A stretch of DNA of 64,000 nucleotides, from positions 434,001-498,000 of the forward strand of contig CAWAFX010000002.1 of the NCBI GenBank assembly GCA_963781495.1, in the 5' to 3' direction. A program made the translations under genes and the position numbers. The notes under the pieces were generated by a model. The model did no database searches. It was given only the letters and a program-made list of their open reading frames with translations, and was not told the origin of the DNA. Positions 1 through 7,446 of the stretch are shown one piece after another (the first letter of the stretch is position 1; each line of letters starts with the position of its first letter). This DNA is from Mayfieldus sp963781495. GTDB taxonomy: Bacteria > Actinomycetota > Thermoleophilia > Solirubrobacterales > 70-9.

Positions 1-387
1 GCCGACTACACGTTCGGCCAGGCCCTGCTCACGGTCCTGGAGATTTTCCTCCTGGTCGCCTGGTTCTGGATCCTGATCACGGTGATCAGCGATCTCTTTC
101 GCGACCACGAGATGTCGGGTTGGGGCAAGGCCGCGTGGGTCTTCTTCCTGATCGTCCTCCCCTTCCTCGGCACGCTGATCTATTTGATCGCGCGCGGCCA
201 GGGAATGCGCGACCGGGCGATCAAGGAGCAGGCCGACGCCCAGAAGCACTTCGAAAGCTACGTTCGCCAAACGGCCGCCGGCGGCTCGTCGGTCGACGAG
301 CTGCACAAGCTGAGCGAGCTCAAGCAGCGCGGCGACATCTCGCAGGCGGAGTTCGACCAGGCGAAGGCGAAGCTACTGGCCTCATAA
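1..387 (+). CDS. SHOCT/PLDc_N-type small membrane protein (5' end outside window)
   Basis: The reading frame is open from base 1, so the gene begins upstream of the window; an internal GTG at 82 is a less likely start because it would remove the first membrane helix. The visible protein has one hydrophobic segment (FLLVAWFWILITVI, bases about 46-87), a short polar link, a second segment (AAWVFFLIVLPFLGTLIYLI) followed by ARG, then a charged coiled stretch and a C-terminal short helical-hairpin module (ELHKLSELKQRGDISQAEFD) typical of SHOCT domains. Two-helix PLDc_N plus SHOCT proteins are common in actinobacteria and are thought to be membrane-associated; the exact role is unknown. A small membrane protein gene follows on the same strand. 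Confidence 0.75.
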   Translation, partial: ADYTFGQALLTVLEIFLLVAWFWILITVISDLFRDHEMSGWGKAAWVFFLIVLPFLGTLIYLIARGQGMRDRAIKEQADAQKHFESYVRQTAAGGSSVDELHKLSELKQRGDISQAEFDQAKAKLLAS

Positions 388-410
388 GGCCAACCGAAAG
401 GAGTCCAGCC

Positions 411-815
411 ATGCGAGGAGAGGCAAGGGCGATGTTCGCCGCGATCCTGTTGACGATCGCCGGCGTTCTCAACGTCATCTACGGCATCGCCGCGATCAGC
501 GATGCGAACTTCTATACGTCTGCCGGGACCCACTACGTGTTCTCCAGCCTCCACACCTGGGGCTGGATCACACTGATCATCGGCGTCATCCAGCTGACCG
601 GCGGGTTCTCGCTCTTCGGGGGCGGGGTCTACGGGCGGCTGATCGGGATCACCGCGGCGAGCATCGGCGCCATCGGCGCCCTGCTCTCGGTCGGCGGGGC
701 CTACCCGTTCTGGTCACTGGGGATCTTCGCCCTCTGCGTGATCGTGATCCACGGCCTGGTCGTCTACGGCGAGCCGGCGACCGGATCGTCCGGCGGGGGA
801 GTGCCTCCCGCCTGA
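411..815 (+). CDS. DUF7144-like four-helix membrane protein
   Basis: 134-residue protein with four hydrophobic segments (about residues 8-28, 47-66, 74-93 and 99-121). The pattern, including a WGWITLIIG motif in helix 2, resembles the actinobacterial DUF7144 family of small integral membrane proteins, whose function is unknown. The ATG at 411 is chosen because AAAGGAG lies 6-7 nt upstream (about 397-403). The frame is open upstream, but that part overlaps the preceding gene in another frame and has no protein-like character. It lies 23 bp after the SHOCT gene on the same strand, so the two are probably co-transcribed. A strong hairpin follows the stop codon. Confidence 0.7.
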   Translation: MRGEARAMFAAILLTIAGVLNVIYGIAAISDANFYTSAGTHYVFSSLHTWGWITLIIGVIQLTGGFSLFGGGVYGRLIGITAASIGAIGALLSVGGAYPFWSLGIFALCVIVIHGLVVYGEPATGSSGGGVPPA

Positions 816-822
816 CCGGCCT

Positions 823-853
823 CGCGGGAGGCCGGTTCGGCCGGCCTCCCGCG
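823..853. terminator. 13-bp perfect inverted repeat between convergent genes
   Basis: Bases 823-835 are the exact reverse complement of 841-853, separated by a five-base TTCGG loop. It sits 8 bp after the stop of the + gene and 20 bp from the end of the - gene, so it can terminate both. There is no U-tract on either strand, which is usual for high-GC actinobacterial terminators. Confidence 0.75.
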
Positions 854-873
854 CGCTGCCGGCCTCCGATCGG

Positions 874-1569
874 TCAGAGCAGAAGCTCGAGCAGCCCGCG
901 CAGGATCAGCGCGCCCCCCAAGACCACGAGTGCGATCGCCGCGAAATGGCGGCCGCGCCGGGCAAGCCAGCGCCTGAACCGCGTCACTGCGTCCTGGGTT
1001 CGCTCCGGGGCCAGCGCGTAGCCGAGCAGCGGCAGCTCCAGCAGCATCATCTGCGCAAGGCAGAAGTAGATGACCAGCAGGATGCTGGGCCCCACGCCTG
1101 GATCGAGCGCTGCGATGTGCTTCAAGGCCGACAGGTAGGCGACGCCCGGGAACGTGAACAGGGCGCCCACGGCGAAGGTGATGCGCGCCGAGCCGCGCGA
1201 CAGCAGCCTCTCCGGCCACGAGGTCTCCTCGGCTGAGGCCTCGCGGGCCTTTCGCGCCTGGCGCCGTCGCAGGCGCTCGTCGCGGCCGGTTCCCAGCACG
1301 ACTCCGACCGCGACCATGATCGCCCCGACCGCAATATCGCCCGCCGGGCTGAGGGCATGTCGCGCGCTGCCGACAGCAGCGGAGTCGTGGAGCGAGAACA
1401 CGATCACCAGCCCAGAGGTGATGCTGGTCATGTAGGCGCCGAGCAGGTAGCCCAGCATCAGGCGCTTGGGGTTGGGCAGCAGCAGCATCACGGTGACCGC
1501 CGCCAGCAGGGTTGGATAGGCCAGCGCGACGAGCGAGAGGAGGAAGACATCTGCCAGGTCCTTGCTCAT
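874..1569 (-). CDS. GAP-family membrane protein
   Basis: 231-residue polytopic protein. Hydrophobic segments lie at about 7-29, 39-59, 75-93, 126-147, 158-182 and 207-229, with a basic cytoplasmic loop (RDERLRRRQARKAREA) after the third. Length, six-helix pattern and the PNPKRLMLGYLLGAYMTS loop match the GAP family (Sap, sulfolipid-1-addressing protein) of actinobacteria, members of which are linked to lipid export in mycobacteria. No catalytic motif is expected. The ATG start is 21 bp after the stop of the upstream - gene, so the two are probably one transcript. Confidence 0.6.
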   Translation of the reverse strand: MSKDLADVFLLSLVALAYPTLLAAVTVMLLLPNPKRLMLGYLLGAYMTSITSGLVIVFSLHDSAAVGSARHALSPAGDIAVGAIMVAVGVVLGTGRDERLRRRQARKAREASAEETSWPERLLSRGSARITFAVGALFTFPGVAYLSALKHIAALDPGVGPSILLVIYFCLAQMMLLELPLLGYALAPERTQDAVTRFRRWLARRGRHFAAIALVVLGGALILRGLLELLL

Positions 1570-1590
1570 CGCGCGCAGCTGCGGAGCCCA

Positions 1591-2268
1591 CTACTCGATC
1601 GGCAGCGTCGCGATGAAGGTCAAGCCGGCGATCAGCATCGCCGCGGCGAAGACGAGGACGGCAATCCGCAGCCGGCGCCAATCGAGCCGCAGGGAGATGC
1701 CGGCGAAGAAGAGCACCGCGGCGAAGAAGACAGTCGAGAGGATGTAATGGTCGTCGTTGGACTTCGCGTCGGTCGCCTCCTGGTAGAGGCCGTCAGCCGT
1801 GCGGTCGAGGGCCCGCGAGTGCTGAAGCGACTCGAGCCGGTACTCCGGCTCGTACAAGGGGCTCGGGATCGCATCCCCGTTCGTGAACGGGTGCTCCCCC
1901 TGCCAGGCCCGGAAAGCGGGCAGAAAAGCGGGCCGGAAGCGGTCCTCGTAGATCGCCTGCAGCTGCCGGTCGCCCGCGGCATGGGCGTTGAGCCAGCCGT
2001 CGAATTTGAGCATGTCGTCGATCCGCACCTGTCCGGAGTGGTTGGACGCCTGCTCCGCCTCGGTCCGGGTCGCCGACGCCTGGGCATAGCCCTGCGCCTG
2101 TTGGCCCGACCAGCGCGCCGCCTGGTAGCCGCTCCAGGCGGTCGCAACCGCCGCCAGCGACATCAGCAGCACGGCGCCGAGCTCGAGGACTCGCTCCAGG
2201 TGCGACGCCGCTGGGCGCTCGCCTCCCTCCATCAGCTCGTGCGGCGCGTGCGGGTGGCCGTGAGCCAT
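1591..2268 (-). CDS. DUF4337-like membrane protein
   Basis: 225-residue protein from the ATG at 2268 (His-rich start MAHGHPHAPHE). There is one hydrophobic segment near residues 29-47, a long soluble stretch (about 50-155) with many Ala/Gln/Glu and a conserved-looking WSGYQAARWSGQQAQ motif, and two C-terminal hydrophobic segments (about 168-185 and 192-220). This hairpin-like layout resembles DUF4337 proteins, which have no known function. An upstream in-frame start at 2304 would add 12 residues with no support. It is divergent from the ABC1 kinase (starts 63 bp apart). Confidence 0.55.
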   Translation of the reverse strand: MAHGHPHAPHELMEGGERPAASHLERVLELGAVLLMSLAAVATAWSGYQAARWSGQQAQGYAQASATRTEAEQASNHSGQVRIDDMLKFDGWLNAHAAGDRQLQAIYEDRFRPAFLPAFRAWQGEHPFTNGDAIPSPLYEPEYRLESLQHSRALDRTADGLYQEATDAKSNDDHYILSTVFFAAVLFFAGISLRLDWRRLRIAVLVFAAAMLIAGLTFIATLPIE

Positions 2269-2318
2269 CGGGGTTGAGTCTTTCAAGCCGTGCTGCAGGG
2301 GCAAGCCCCGGCCGGGGC

Positions 2319-2324
2319 TACCCT
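2319..2324 (+). promoter_or_regulatory. -10 element TACCCT, leaderless start
   Basis: TACCCT ends exactly 6 nt before the GTG at 2331 and there is no Shine-Dalgarno sequence. The same geometry recurs at several other genes in the window and implies a leaderless mRNA. I see no clear -35 element. Confidence 0.45.
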
Positions 2325-2330
2325 GGGGCC

Positions 2331-3749
2331 GTGGCAGAGGACCGCAAGATCCCCAAGGGCCGGGTGCGCCGCTCGGCCAAGCTCGGCACCACGCTCGGCG
2401 TACAGGCGACCCGCTACGCGGGCACCCGCGCCGCCTCGGTGGCGCGCTCGGACGAAAACGCCCGCGAGCACCTCGAGAACCGCCACCTGGAGACGGCGCT
2501 GAAGATCATGGGCACGCTGGGCGAGATGAAGGGGGCGGCGATGAAGCTGGGGCAGATGGCCTCCTTCATCGACACCGAGTTCCTGCCGCCCGAGTACCGC
2601 GAGATCTACCAGGAGCAGCTGGCCAAGCTGCGCACCGCTGCCCCGCCGATGCCCTGGGAGCGGGTCGTCAAGGTCCTCGAGGGGGAGTACGAGGACGAAC
2701 CGCTGTCGGAGCTCTTCTCCGACATCGAGGAGGAGGCCTTCGCCGCAGCCTCGATTGGCCAGGTGCACCGCGGCGAGCTGACCAACGGCGACAGGGTCGC
2801 GGTGAAGATCCAGTACCCGGGCGTCGCCGAAGCGCTGGAAGCAGACCTGCGCAACGCCGGCACGATCGTCCGCCTCTCGAAAGCGATCGCGCCCGGCCTG
2901 GACCCGAAGTCGATCGCGGCCGAGCTGCGCGAGCGGGTGCTGGAGGAGCTCGACTACGAGCACGAGGCACAGGACCAGCGCAGCTTCGCCCGCGCCTACC
3001 GCGAGCACCCGTTCATCTACGTGCCCGACGTCTACACCCGCCTCTCGCGGCGCCGGGTGCTGGTCACCGAGCTGGTCGAGGGCCGCGGCTTCGACGAGGT
3101 CAAGGAACTGGAGCACGAGGAGCGCAGCCGCTTCGGAGAGATCGTCTTCCGCTTCGCCTTCGGCTCGATCTACCACCTGCAGCACTTCAACGCCGACACC
3201 CACCCCGGCAACTACATCCTGATGCCGGACGACCGCGTTGCCTTCCTCGACTTCGGGATGACCAAGCGGCTCGACCGCGATCAGATCGTGCTCGAGCAGC
3301 GGGCGGTCGACGCCGCCGCGCGCCGCGACCCCGAGAGCCTGCGCGAGGCGCTGCACGAGCTCGGCTTCATCCGCAAGCCGTCGAAGTTCGACGCCGAGCG
3401 GCTGATGGAGCACGTGATGGTGGTCGGCGGCTGGTACATGGAGGACCGCGAGCTCGAGCTGACCCCGCGACTGGTGATGAAGATGATCGAGGCGACCTCC
3501 GACCCGCGGTCGGAGTACTTCGACCTGATGCGGCGCGAGTCGGTGCCGGCCGAGGAGCTGATGGGTCGCCGGATGGAGACCGGAGTGATGGCGGTGCTGG
3601 CGCAGCTGCGCGCGAAGCGCAACTGGCACCGGATCATGCGCGAGTGGGTCTACGCCGACCCGCCCGAGACCGAGCTCGGCGAGCAGGAGTGGGCCTATTT
3701 CGAGGCCCGCGGGGTGACCCGGGTGCCGGGGCTACCGGACCCGGTCTGA
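2331..3749 (+). CDS. ABC1/AarF (UbiB-like) atypical kinase
   Basis: 472-residue protein of the ABC1/ADCK/UbiB kinase-like family. Motifs in order: KxGQ signature K72-LGQ, Ala-rich nucleotide loop AAASIGQ (138-144), VAVK with the lysine at 159, ELDYE (206-210), catalytic-loop equivalent NADTHPGNY (287-295) and DFG (307-309). Family members are ATPases tied to isoprenoid lipid or quinone biology; the substrate here is unknown. The GTG at 2331 is preferred over an in-frame ATG at 2274 because the extra N-terminus is low complexity and a TACCCT -10 sits 6 nt upstream. The 3' end overlaps the convergent phosphodiesterase gene by 55 bp, so the two C-termini are encoded on opposite strands of the same DNA. 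Confidence 0.88.
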   Translation: MAEDRKIPKGRVRRSAKLGTTLGVQATRYAGTRAASVARSDENAREHLENRHLETALKIMGTLGEMKGAAMKLGQMASFIDTEFLPPEYREIYQEQLAKLRTAAPPMPWERVVKVLEGEYEDEPLSELFSDIEEEAFAAASIGQVHRGELTNGDRVAVKIQYPGVAEALEADLRNAGTIVRLSKAIAPGLDPKSIAAELRERVLEELDYEHEAQDQRSFARAYREHPFIYVPDVYTRLSRRRVLVTELVEGRGFDEVKELEHEERSRFGEIVFRFAFGSIYHLQHFNADTHPGNYILMPDDRVAFLDFGMTKRLDRDQIVLEQRAVDAAARRDPESLREALHELGFIRKPSKFDAERLMEHVMVVGGWYMEDRELELTPRLVMKMIEATSDPRSEYFDLMRRESVPAEELMGRRMETGVMAVLAQLRAKRNWHRIMREWVYADPPETELGEQEWAYFEARGVTRVPGLPDPV

Positions 3750-4501
3750 GGCTCGAGCCCGGCGAACAGGCGCGGGTCGTTGCTGCAGATTCCGTCGACG
3801 CCGAGCGCGGCCAGCCGCCGCATCGTCTCCAGATCGTCGACGGTCCAGGCGATCAGCTCCAGGCCGGACTCGTGGCAGGCGCGGAGCAACTGCGGCGTAA
3901 TCAGCAGGTGGTAGGCCCAGATCGCCTCGACGCCGAACTCCGCGGCGCGGCGGCGCACCAGGCGCGGTGTCCGGCGCCGCATCGTGATCAGGGCGCCGAG
4001 GATCAGCGGGCGCGCCCAGCGCTTCGCGTTCCAGTCCTGGGTCGTTCGCGGCAGCGTCCAGCCGGTGCGCAGCCCTGGGTCGAGCCGGTGCAGCTCGCGC
4101 AGGCTGGAGACTTCCTGGGTCGAGTAGGAGGCACGCTCGCCGAGACCCCGCTCAGCGACAGCGGCGAGAACCTCATCCTCGCGCCCGGCGATCTTCAGGT
4201 CGAGGTGGATGCCGACTTCGCAAAGCGGCGGCTCGCCGAACGCGTCGAGCGTCTGCTCGAGGGTGAGCGGATCGCGGCGGCGAGCATCGCCCCAGTCGTG
4301 GGCGACGAGCAGTGGCCCGCCCGGCTCGGCCACCGAGCCGGCGGGCGCAGACCGCCAGTCCTCGGCGCGCTCGAAGTCCGAGCGCGGGCGCAGGACGTCG
4401 AGCTCGATCATCTCCACCCTCTCCGCGACCGCAGCCTCGAAGCTTTCGATCGTGTTTCCGGGCCGGATCGCGTCCGCCCCCTTGTGGCCGATCAGCCGCA
4501 C
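3695..4501 (-). CDS. Glycerophosphodiester phosphodiesterase family protein
   Basis: 268-residue GDPD-family enzyme predicted to hydrolyse glycerophosphodiesters to glycerol-3-phosphate and an alcohol. TIM-barrel hallmarks are present: GH6KG, GN16T, the metal-binding pair E33 and D35 in IELDV, and H68 in VAHDWGD. Late strands show LDLK, SYSTQEVSSLREL and AWTVDDLETMRRLAALGVDGICSNDP, the typical GDPD end. No signal peptide, so probably cytoplasmic. The start is a GTG with TAGTCT 7 nt upstream, consistent with a leaderless transcript. The last about 18 codons overlap the 3' end of the ABC1 kinase gene. It is divergent from the lipoprotein gene at 4525. Confidence 0.85.
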   Translation of the reverse strand: MRLIGHKGADAIRPGNTIESFEAAVAERVEMIELDVLRPRSDFERAEDWRSAPAGSVAEPGGPLLVAHDWGDARRRDPLTLEQTLDAFGEPPLCEVGIHLDLKIAGREDEVLAAVAERGLGERASYSTQEVSSLRELHRLDPGLRTGWTLPRTTQDWNAKRWARPLILGALITMRRRTPRLVRRRAAEFGVEAIWAYHLLITPQLLRACHESGLELIAWTVDDLETMRRLAALGVDGICSNDPRLFAGLEPQTGSGSPGTRVTPRASK

Positions 4502-4508
4502 GCGGGGC

Positions 4509-4518
4509 AGACTACGCT
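4509..4518. promoter_or_regulatory. Back-to-back -10 elements of a divergent pair
   Basis: On the minus strand TAGTCT (4514 to 4509) lies 7 nt before the GTG at 4501. On the plus strand TACGCT (4513-4518) lies 6 nt before the ATG at 4525. The two hexamers share the TA step at 4513-4514, so both genes seem to be driven from one symmetric melting site, each mRNA leaderless. Confidence 0.45.
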
Positions 4519-4524
4519 GCGGTC

Positions 4525-4923
4525 ATGCAGAGATCGAAGGCATCGGTGGCCGGCCTGCTGGCGGCGCTGGCGCTCGCGGGCTGCGGCCCCTTCGGGGGCA
4601 AGAGCGCCGAGGATCAGGTCCGCGACACCGTCGACCAGCTGGTGACCGCTCGCAACCAGTCCCACTTCGCCGACGTCTGCAGCCTCTTCGCCTCCGCGCA
4701 GCTGGCGCAGTTCAAGAAGGCTCACACGACCTGCGAGAAGTTCCTCCAGCAGCACGCGCAGCCGGACACCACGACTACGATCCGGGTCGAGCAGGTGCGG
4801 GTCCAGGGCGACCGGGCGACCGTCGACGCGACCGTGAGCCACAACGCCGGTGCCGGCAACGCGGAGTCGATCCTGCTGGTGAAGGAGAACGGCGACTGGA
4901 AGGTCACCCAGGTGGGGTTCTAG
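4525..4923 (+). CDS. Secreted lipoprotein, NTF2-like fold likely
   Basis: 132 residues from the ATG at 4525. The N-terminus is a lipoprotein signal: two basic residues, a hydrophobic run and lipobox L17-A-G-C20, so the mature protein is probably membrane-anchored outside the cell. The remainder (AEDQVRDTVDQLVTARNQSHFADVCSLFA ... ESILLVKENGDWKVTQV, abbreviated) has the helix-then-sheet pattern of NTF2/DUF4878-like lipoproteins, often found in actinobacteria with no assigned ligand. Two cysteines (C51 and C71 region) could form a disulfide. It is preceded by a TACGCT hexamer 6 nt upstream and no ribosome-binding site. The stop lies 1 bp from the prs stop on the other strand. Confidence 0.75.
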   Translation: MQRSKASVAGLLAALALAGCGPFGGKSAEDQVRDTVDQLVTARNQSHFADVCSLFASAQLAQFKKAHTTCEKFLQQHAQPDTTTTIRVEQVRVQGDRATVDATVSHNAGAGNAESILLVKENGDWKVTQVGF

Positions 4924-4924
4924 C

Positions 4925-5950
4925 TCAGAAGAGCTGGTTTTCCCCGGCGAAGATCTCCGAGACCGAGTCGTCGGTGAAGATGCGCCGGATCGAGTCGGCG
5001 AAGGTGCCGGCGGTCGAGAGGACCGTGATCTTCTCGGGCGCACCCGGCCGCAGCGGGATCGTGTCGGTGACGACGATGCGCTCGATCGCTGATTCGGCGA
5101 GTCGCTCGAAGGCCGGCCCCGAGAAGACGCCGTGGGTCGCGCAGGCGATCACCCGCGCCGCGCCCTCCTCCAGCACAGTCTCGGCTGCCGCGCAGAGGGT
5201 GCCGGCGGTGGCGATCATGTCGTCGACCAACACCGCTGTCTTGCCCTTTACGTCGCCGACCACGTAGCCGATCTCGGCCACCTGCTGGGCGGGGCGCTCC
5301 TTCTCCATCACCGCCCAGTGAACGCCGAGCTTGCGGGCGAAGTTTCGCGCCACCTTGACCCGCCCGGCGTCGGGCGAGACGATCACGAGCTCCTCGGTGA
5401 GGTTCTGGTCGATGAACCACTGCGAGAGCATCGGCATCGCGGTCATGTGGTCGACCGGGACGTGGAAGAAGCCCTGCACCTGCCCGGCGTGCAGGTCCAT
5501 CGTCAGCACCCTGTCGATCGAGACCGCCTCGAGGCACTTGGCGACGACCCGGGCCGAGATCGGCTCGCGGGGAGCCGACTTCTTGTCCTGGCGCGCGTAG
5601 CCGTACCAGGGCATGACGGCGATGATCCGGTGCGCGGAGGCGCCCTGGGCCGCATCGACCATCATCAGCAGCTCCATCAGGGCGTCGTTGGGGGTCATCC
5701 CGCTGGCCGGGTTGGCGGCGGTCGACTGGATGAGGAAGACGTCGGCGCCGCGGATCGACTCCCCGTAGCGGCAGTAGACCTCGCCGTCGGCGAAGGTCTT
5801 GAGGTCGACCTGGCCGAGGTCGAGCTCGAGCTTGCCGGCGATCTTCGCCGCCAGGTCCATCGAGCAGCGGCCCCCGAACACCATCAGACGCTTGGAGTAG
5901 TCGTGCGCGATAGCCGTCGACGCCGGGCGCGGTTCCTCGATCGTGCTCAC
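4925..5950 (-). CDS. prs: Ribose-phosphate pyrophosphokinase
   Basis: 341-residue PRPP synthetase: ribose-5-phosphate + ATP to PRPP + AMP, feeding purine, pyrimidine, His and Trp synthesis. Diagnostic motifs: YARQDKK (118-124) at the ATP site, DLHAGQVQGFF (152-162), and the PRPP/ribose-phosphate loop VDDMIATAGT (242-251). Class I architecture of two phosphoribosyltransferase domains. Slightly longer than the usual 310-320 residues because of about 18 extra N-terminal residues before the conserved LMVFGG strand. The ATG at 5950 overlaps the glmU stop by 4 bp (ATGA), so translation is coupled and the glmU-prs pair is one operon, an order also seen in many Gram-positive genomes. Confidence 0.97.
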   Translation of the reverse strand: MSTIEEPRPASTAIAHDYSKRLMVFGGRCSMDLAAKIAGKLELDLGQVDLKTFADGEVYCRYGESIRGADVFLIQSTAANPASGMTPNDALMELLMMVDAAQGASAHRIIAVMPWYGYARQDKKSAPREPISARVVAKCLEAVSIDRVLTMDLHAGQVQGFFHVPVDHMTAMPMLSQWFIDQNLTEELVIVSPDAGRVKVARNFARKLGVHWAVMEKERPAQQVAEIGYVVGDVKGKTAVLVDDMIATAGTLCAAAETVLEEGAARVIACATHGVFSGPAFERLAESAIERIVVTDTIPLRPGAPEKITVLSTAGTFADSIRRIFTDDSVSEIFAGENQLF

Positions 5951-7356
5951 GAGCCTGTCTCTCGATCCTCTTCGGCCTGCTTCGCTTTGCGCTCCGCGTA
6001 ACCCTCGATGTGGCGCTGCCCGGAGTCCTCGGGGACCGCCAGCGCCCCCGGCGGGACATCCTTGCGGATCACCGTTCCAGCGCCAGTGTAAGCGCCATCG
6101 CCGATGCTTACCGGGGCGACGAACATCGTGTCAACGCCGATCCGGCAGTGATCGCCGATCACTGTCCGGTGTTTGCGGAAACCGTCGTAGTTGGCGGTGA
6201 TCGTGCCGGCCCCGAGGTTGCTGCCCGCCCCTACCTCGGCGTCGCCGACGTAGGAGAGGTGCGGCACCTTGGCGCCCTCGCCGATGCGCGAGTTCTTGAT
6301 CTCGGTGAAGGCCCCCGCCTTGGCGCCCTCGGCGAGCACGGTCTGCGGGCGGATGTAGGCGAACGGTCCGATCGAGCAGTCGTCGAGCACCTCGCAGTCG
6401 ACCAGGTAGGAGTGCGGAGCCGTCACCCCCCGGCCGAGCTTGCTGTCGATCAGGGTCGTGTTCGGCCCCACCACCGAGCCCGCTCCGACCTCGGTCTGGC
6501 CGCGCAGCGAGGTTCCCGGCTCGATCGTCGCGTCGGCGGCGATCCGCACCTCGGCGTCGATCCAGGTCGCGGCGGGATCGGTCACCGTCACCCCGGCAAG
6601 CATGTGGCCCTCGAGGATCCGCCGCCGTGCCTTGGCGGTCGCCTGCGCGAGGTCGAGGCGTGAGTTGACGCCCAGGGTGACCGAGTCGTCCTGCACCAGG
6701 TGGGCGGCGACGGTGCCGCCCTCGGAGCGGATCAGCGGCAGCACGTCGCCGAGGTAGTACTCGGCCTGGGCGTTCTCGTTCGAGATCCCGTCCAGGGCCG
6801 CGGCCAGCGGCGCCGACTCGAAGACATAGGTGCCGGCGTTGACCTCCTTGATCTCCAGCTCCTCCGCGGTGGCGTCGCCGGGCTCCTTGGCCTCGACGAT
6901 GCGCTCGATCGATCCATCCGAGCCGCGGACGATGCGCCCGTAGCTGCCCGGGTCGCGGAGCTCGGTCGTCATCACGGTCGCCGCCGCGCCGGAGGCGACG
7001 TGGGCGTCGAGCAGGCCGCGGATCGTCGCCGCCGATATCACCGGGTGGTCGCCGGAGAGAACGACCACCGTGCCCGACTCGCGGACGACGTCGAGCGCCG
7101 CGCGGATCGCGCCGCCGGTGCCGTCGGCCTGGGGCTGGACCAGGGTCTCGGTCCCCGCGGGCAGGGCGCCGGAGAGGTCGCGCTGGGGGGAGACGATGGC
7201 CACCACCCGGCCGGCGCCGGCCTCGCGGGCGGCGATGATCGGCCAGGCGATCATCGGCCGGCCGCAGACGGGGTGCAGGACCTTGGGCAGCGTGGAGTGC
7301 ATGCGCGTTCCCTCGCCTGCAGCCATGACGAGCACGGTTGGAGCCTGGGCGGGCAC
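5947..7356 (-). CDS. glmU: Bifunctional UDP-N-acetylglucosamine pyrophosphorylase / glucosamine-1-phosphate N-acetyltransferase
   Basis: 469-residue two-domain enzyme making UDP-GlcNAc for peptidoglycan. The N-terminal uridyltransferase has MAAGEGTRM (11-19) and LPKVLHP with K25, the DHP metal motif and QADGTGGAI. The C-terminal left-handed beta-helix shows hexapeptide repeats (IEPGTS, VGAGSVVG, IGEGAKV), the TEIKNS and HLSYVGDA signature, and NLGAGTITANYDG. The GTG at 7356 is chosen over an upstream TTG at 7383 because TACCAT lies 7 nt before it and homologues start near the VLVMAAG strand. The C-terminus is basic and charged. It is followed at 4-bp overlap by prs. A tandem-hairpin repeat lies just upstream. 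Confidence 0.96.
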   Translation of the reverse strand: MPAQAPTVLVMAAGEGTRMHSTLPKVLHPVCGRPMIAWPIIAAREAGAGRVVAIVSPQRDLSGALPAGTETLVQPQADGTGGAIRAALDVVRESGTVVVLSGDHPVISAATIRGLLDAHVASGAAATVMTTELRDPGSYGRIVRGSDGSIERIVEAKEPGDATAEELEIKEVNAGTYVFESAPLAAALDGISNENAQAEYYLGDVLPLIRSEGGTVAAHLVQDDSVTLGVNSRLDLAQATAKARRRILEGHMLAGVTVTDPAATWIDAEVRIAADATIEPGTSLRGQTEVGAGSVVGPNTTLIDSKLGRGVTAPHSYLVDCEVLDDCSIGPFAYIRPQTVLAEGAKAGAFTEIKNSRIGEGAKVPHLSYVGDAEVGAGSNLGAGTITANYDGFRKHRTVIGDHCRIGVDTMFVAPVSIGDGAYTGAGTVIRKDVPPGALAVPEDSGQRHIEGYAERKAKQAEEDRETGS

Positions 7357-7363
7357 CGCAGAG

Positions 7364-7369
7364 ATGGTA
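7364..7369 (-). promoter_or_regulatory. -10 element TACCAT for glmU
   Basis: TACCAT on the minus strand ends 7 nt before the GTG at 7356; no Shine-Dalgarno sequence is present. It lies 5 bp downstream of the second hairpin of the 7375-7424 repeat. Confidence 0.4.
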
Positions 7370-7374
7370 CGGCG

Positions 7375-7424
7375 GCGACACAAGGTGTCGCGGCAGAGAC
7401 ATGTCAGGCGGCGAAGCCGCCGCA
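7375..7424 (-). repeat. Tandem-hairpin intergenic repeat, copy 1
   Basis: Read on the minus strand: a 6-bp GC stem with TTC loop (7421-7416 / 7412-7407), then CTGAC, then a 7-bp stem GCGACAC-CTT-GTGTCGC (7391-7375). The element starts about 22 nt after the stop codon of the gene ending at 7447. A second copy with the same order, same spacer length and a compensatory G-C to A-T stem change lies at 46907-46960, also just after a stop codon. It may be a 3'-end or terminator structure. Confidence 0.6.
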
Positions 7425-7446
7425 GATGATTGGTAGGGAGAAACCG

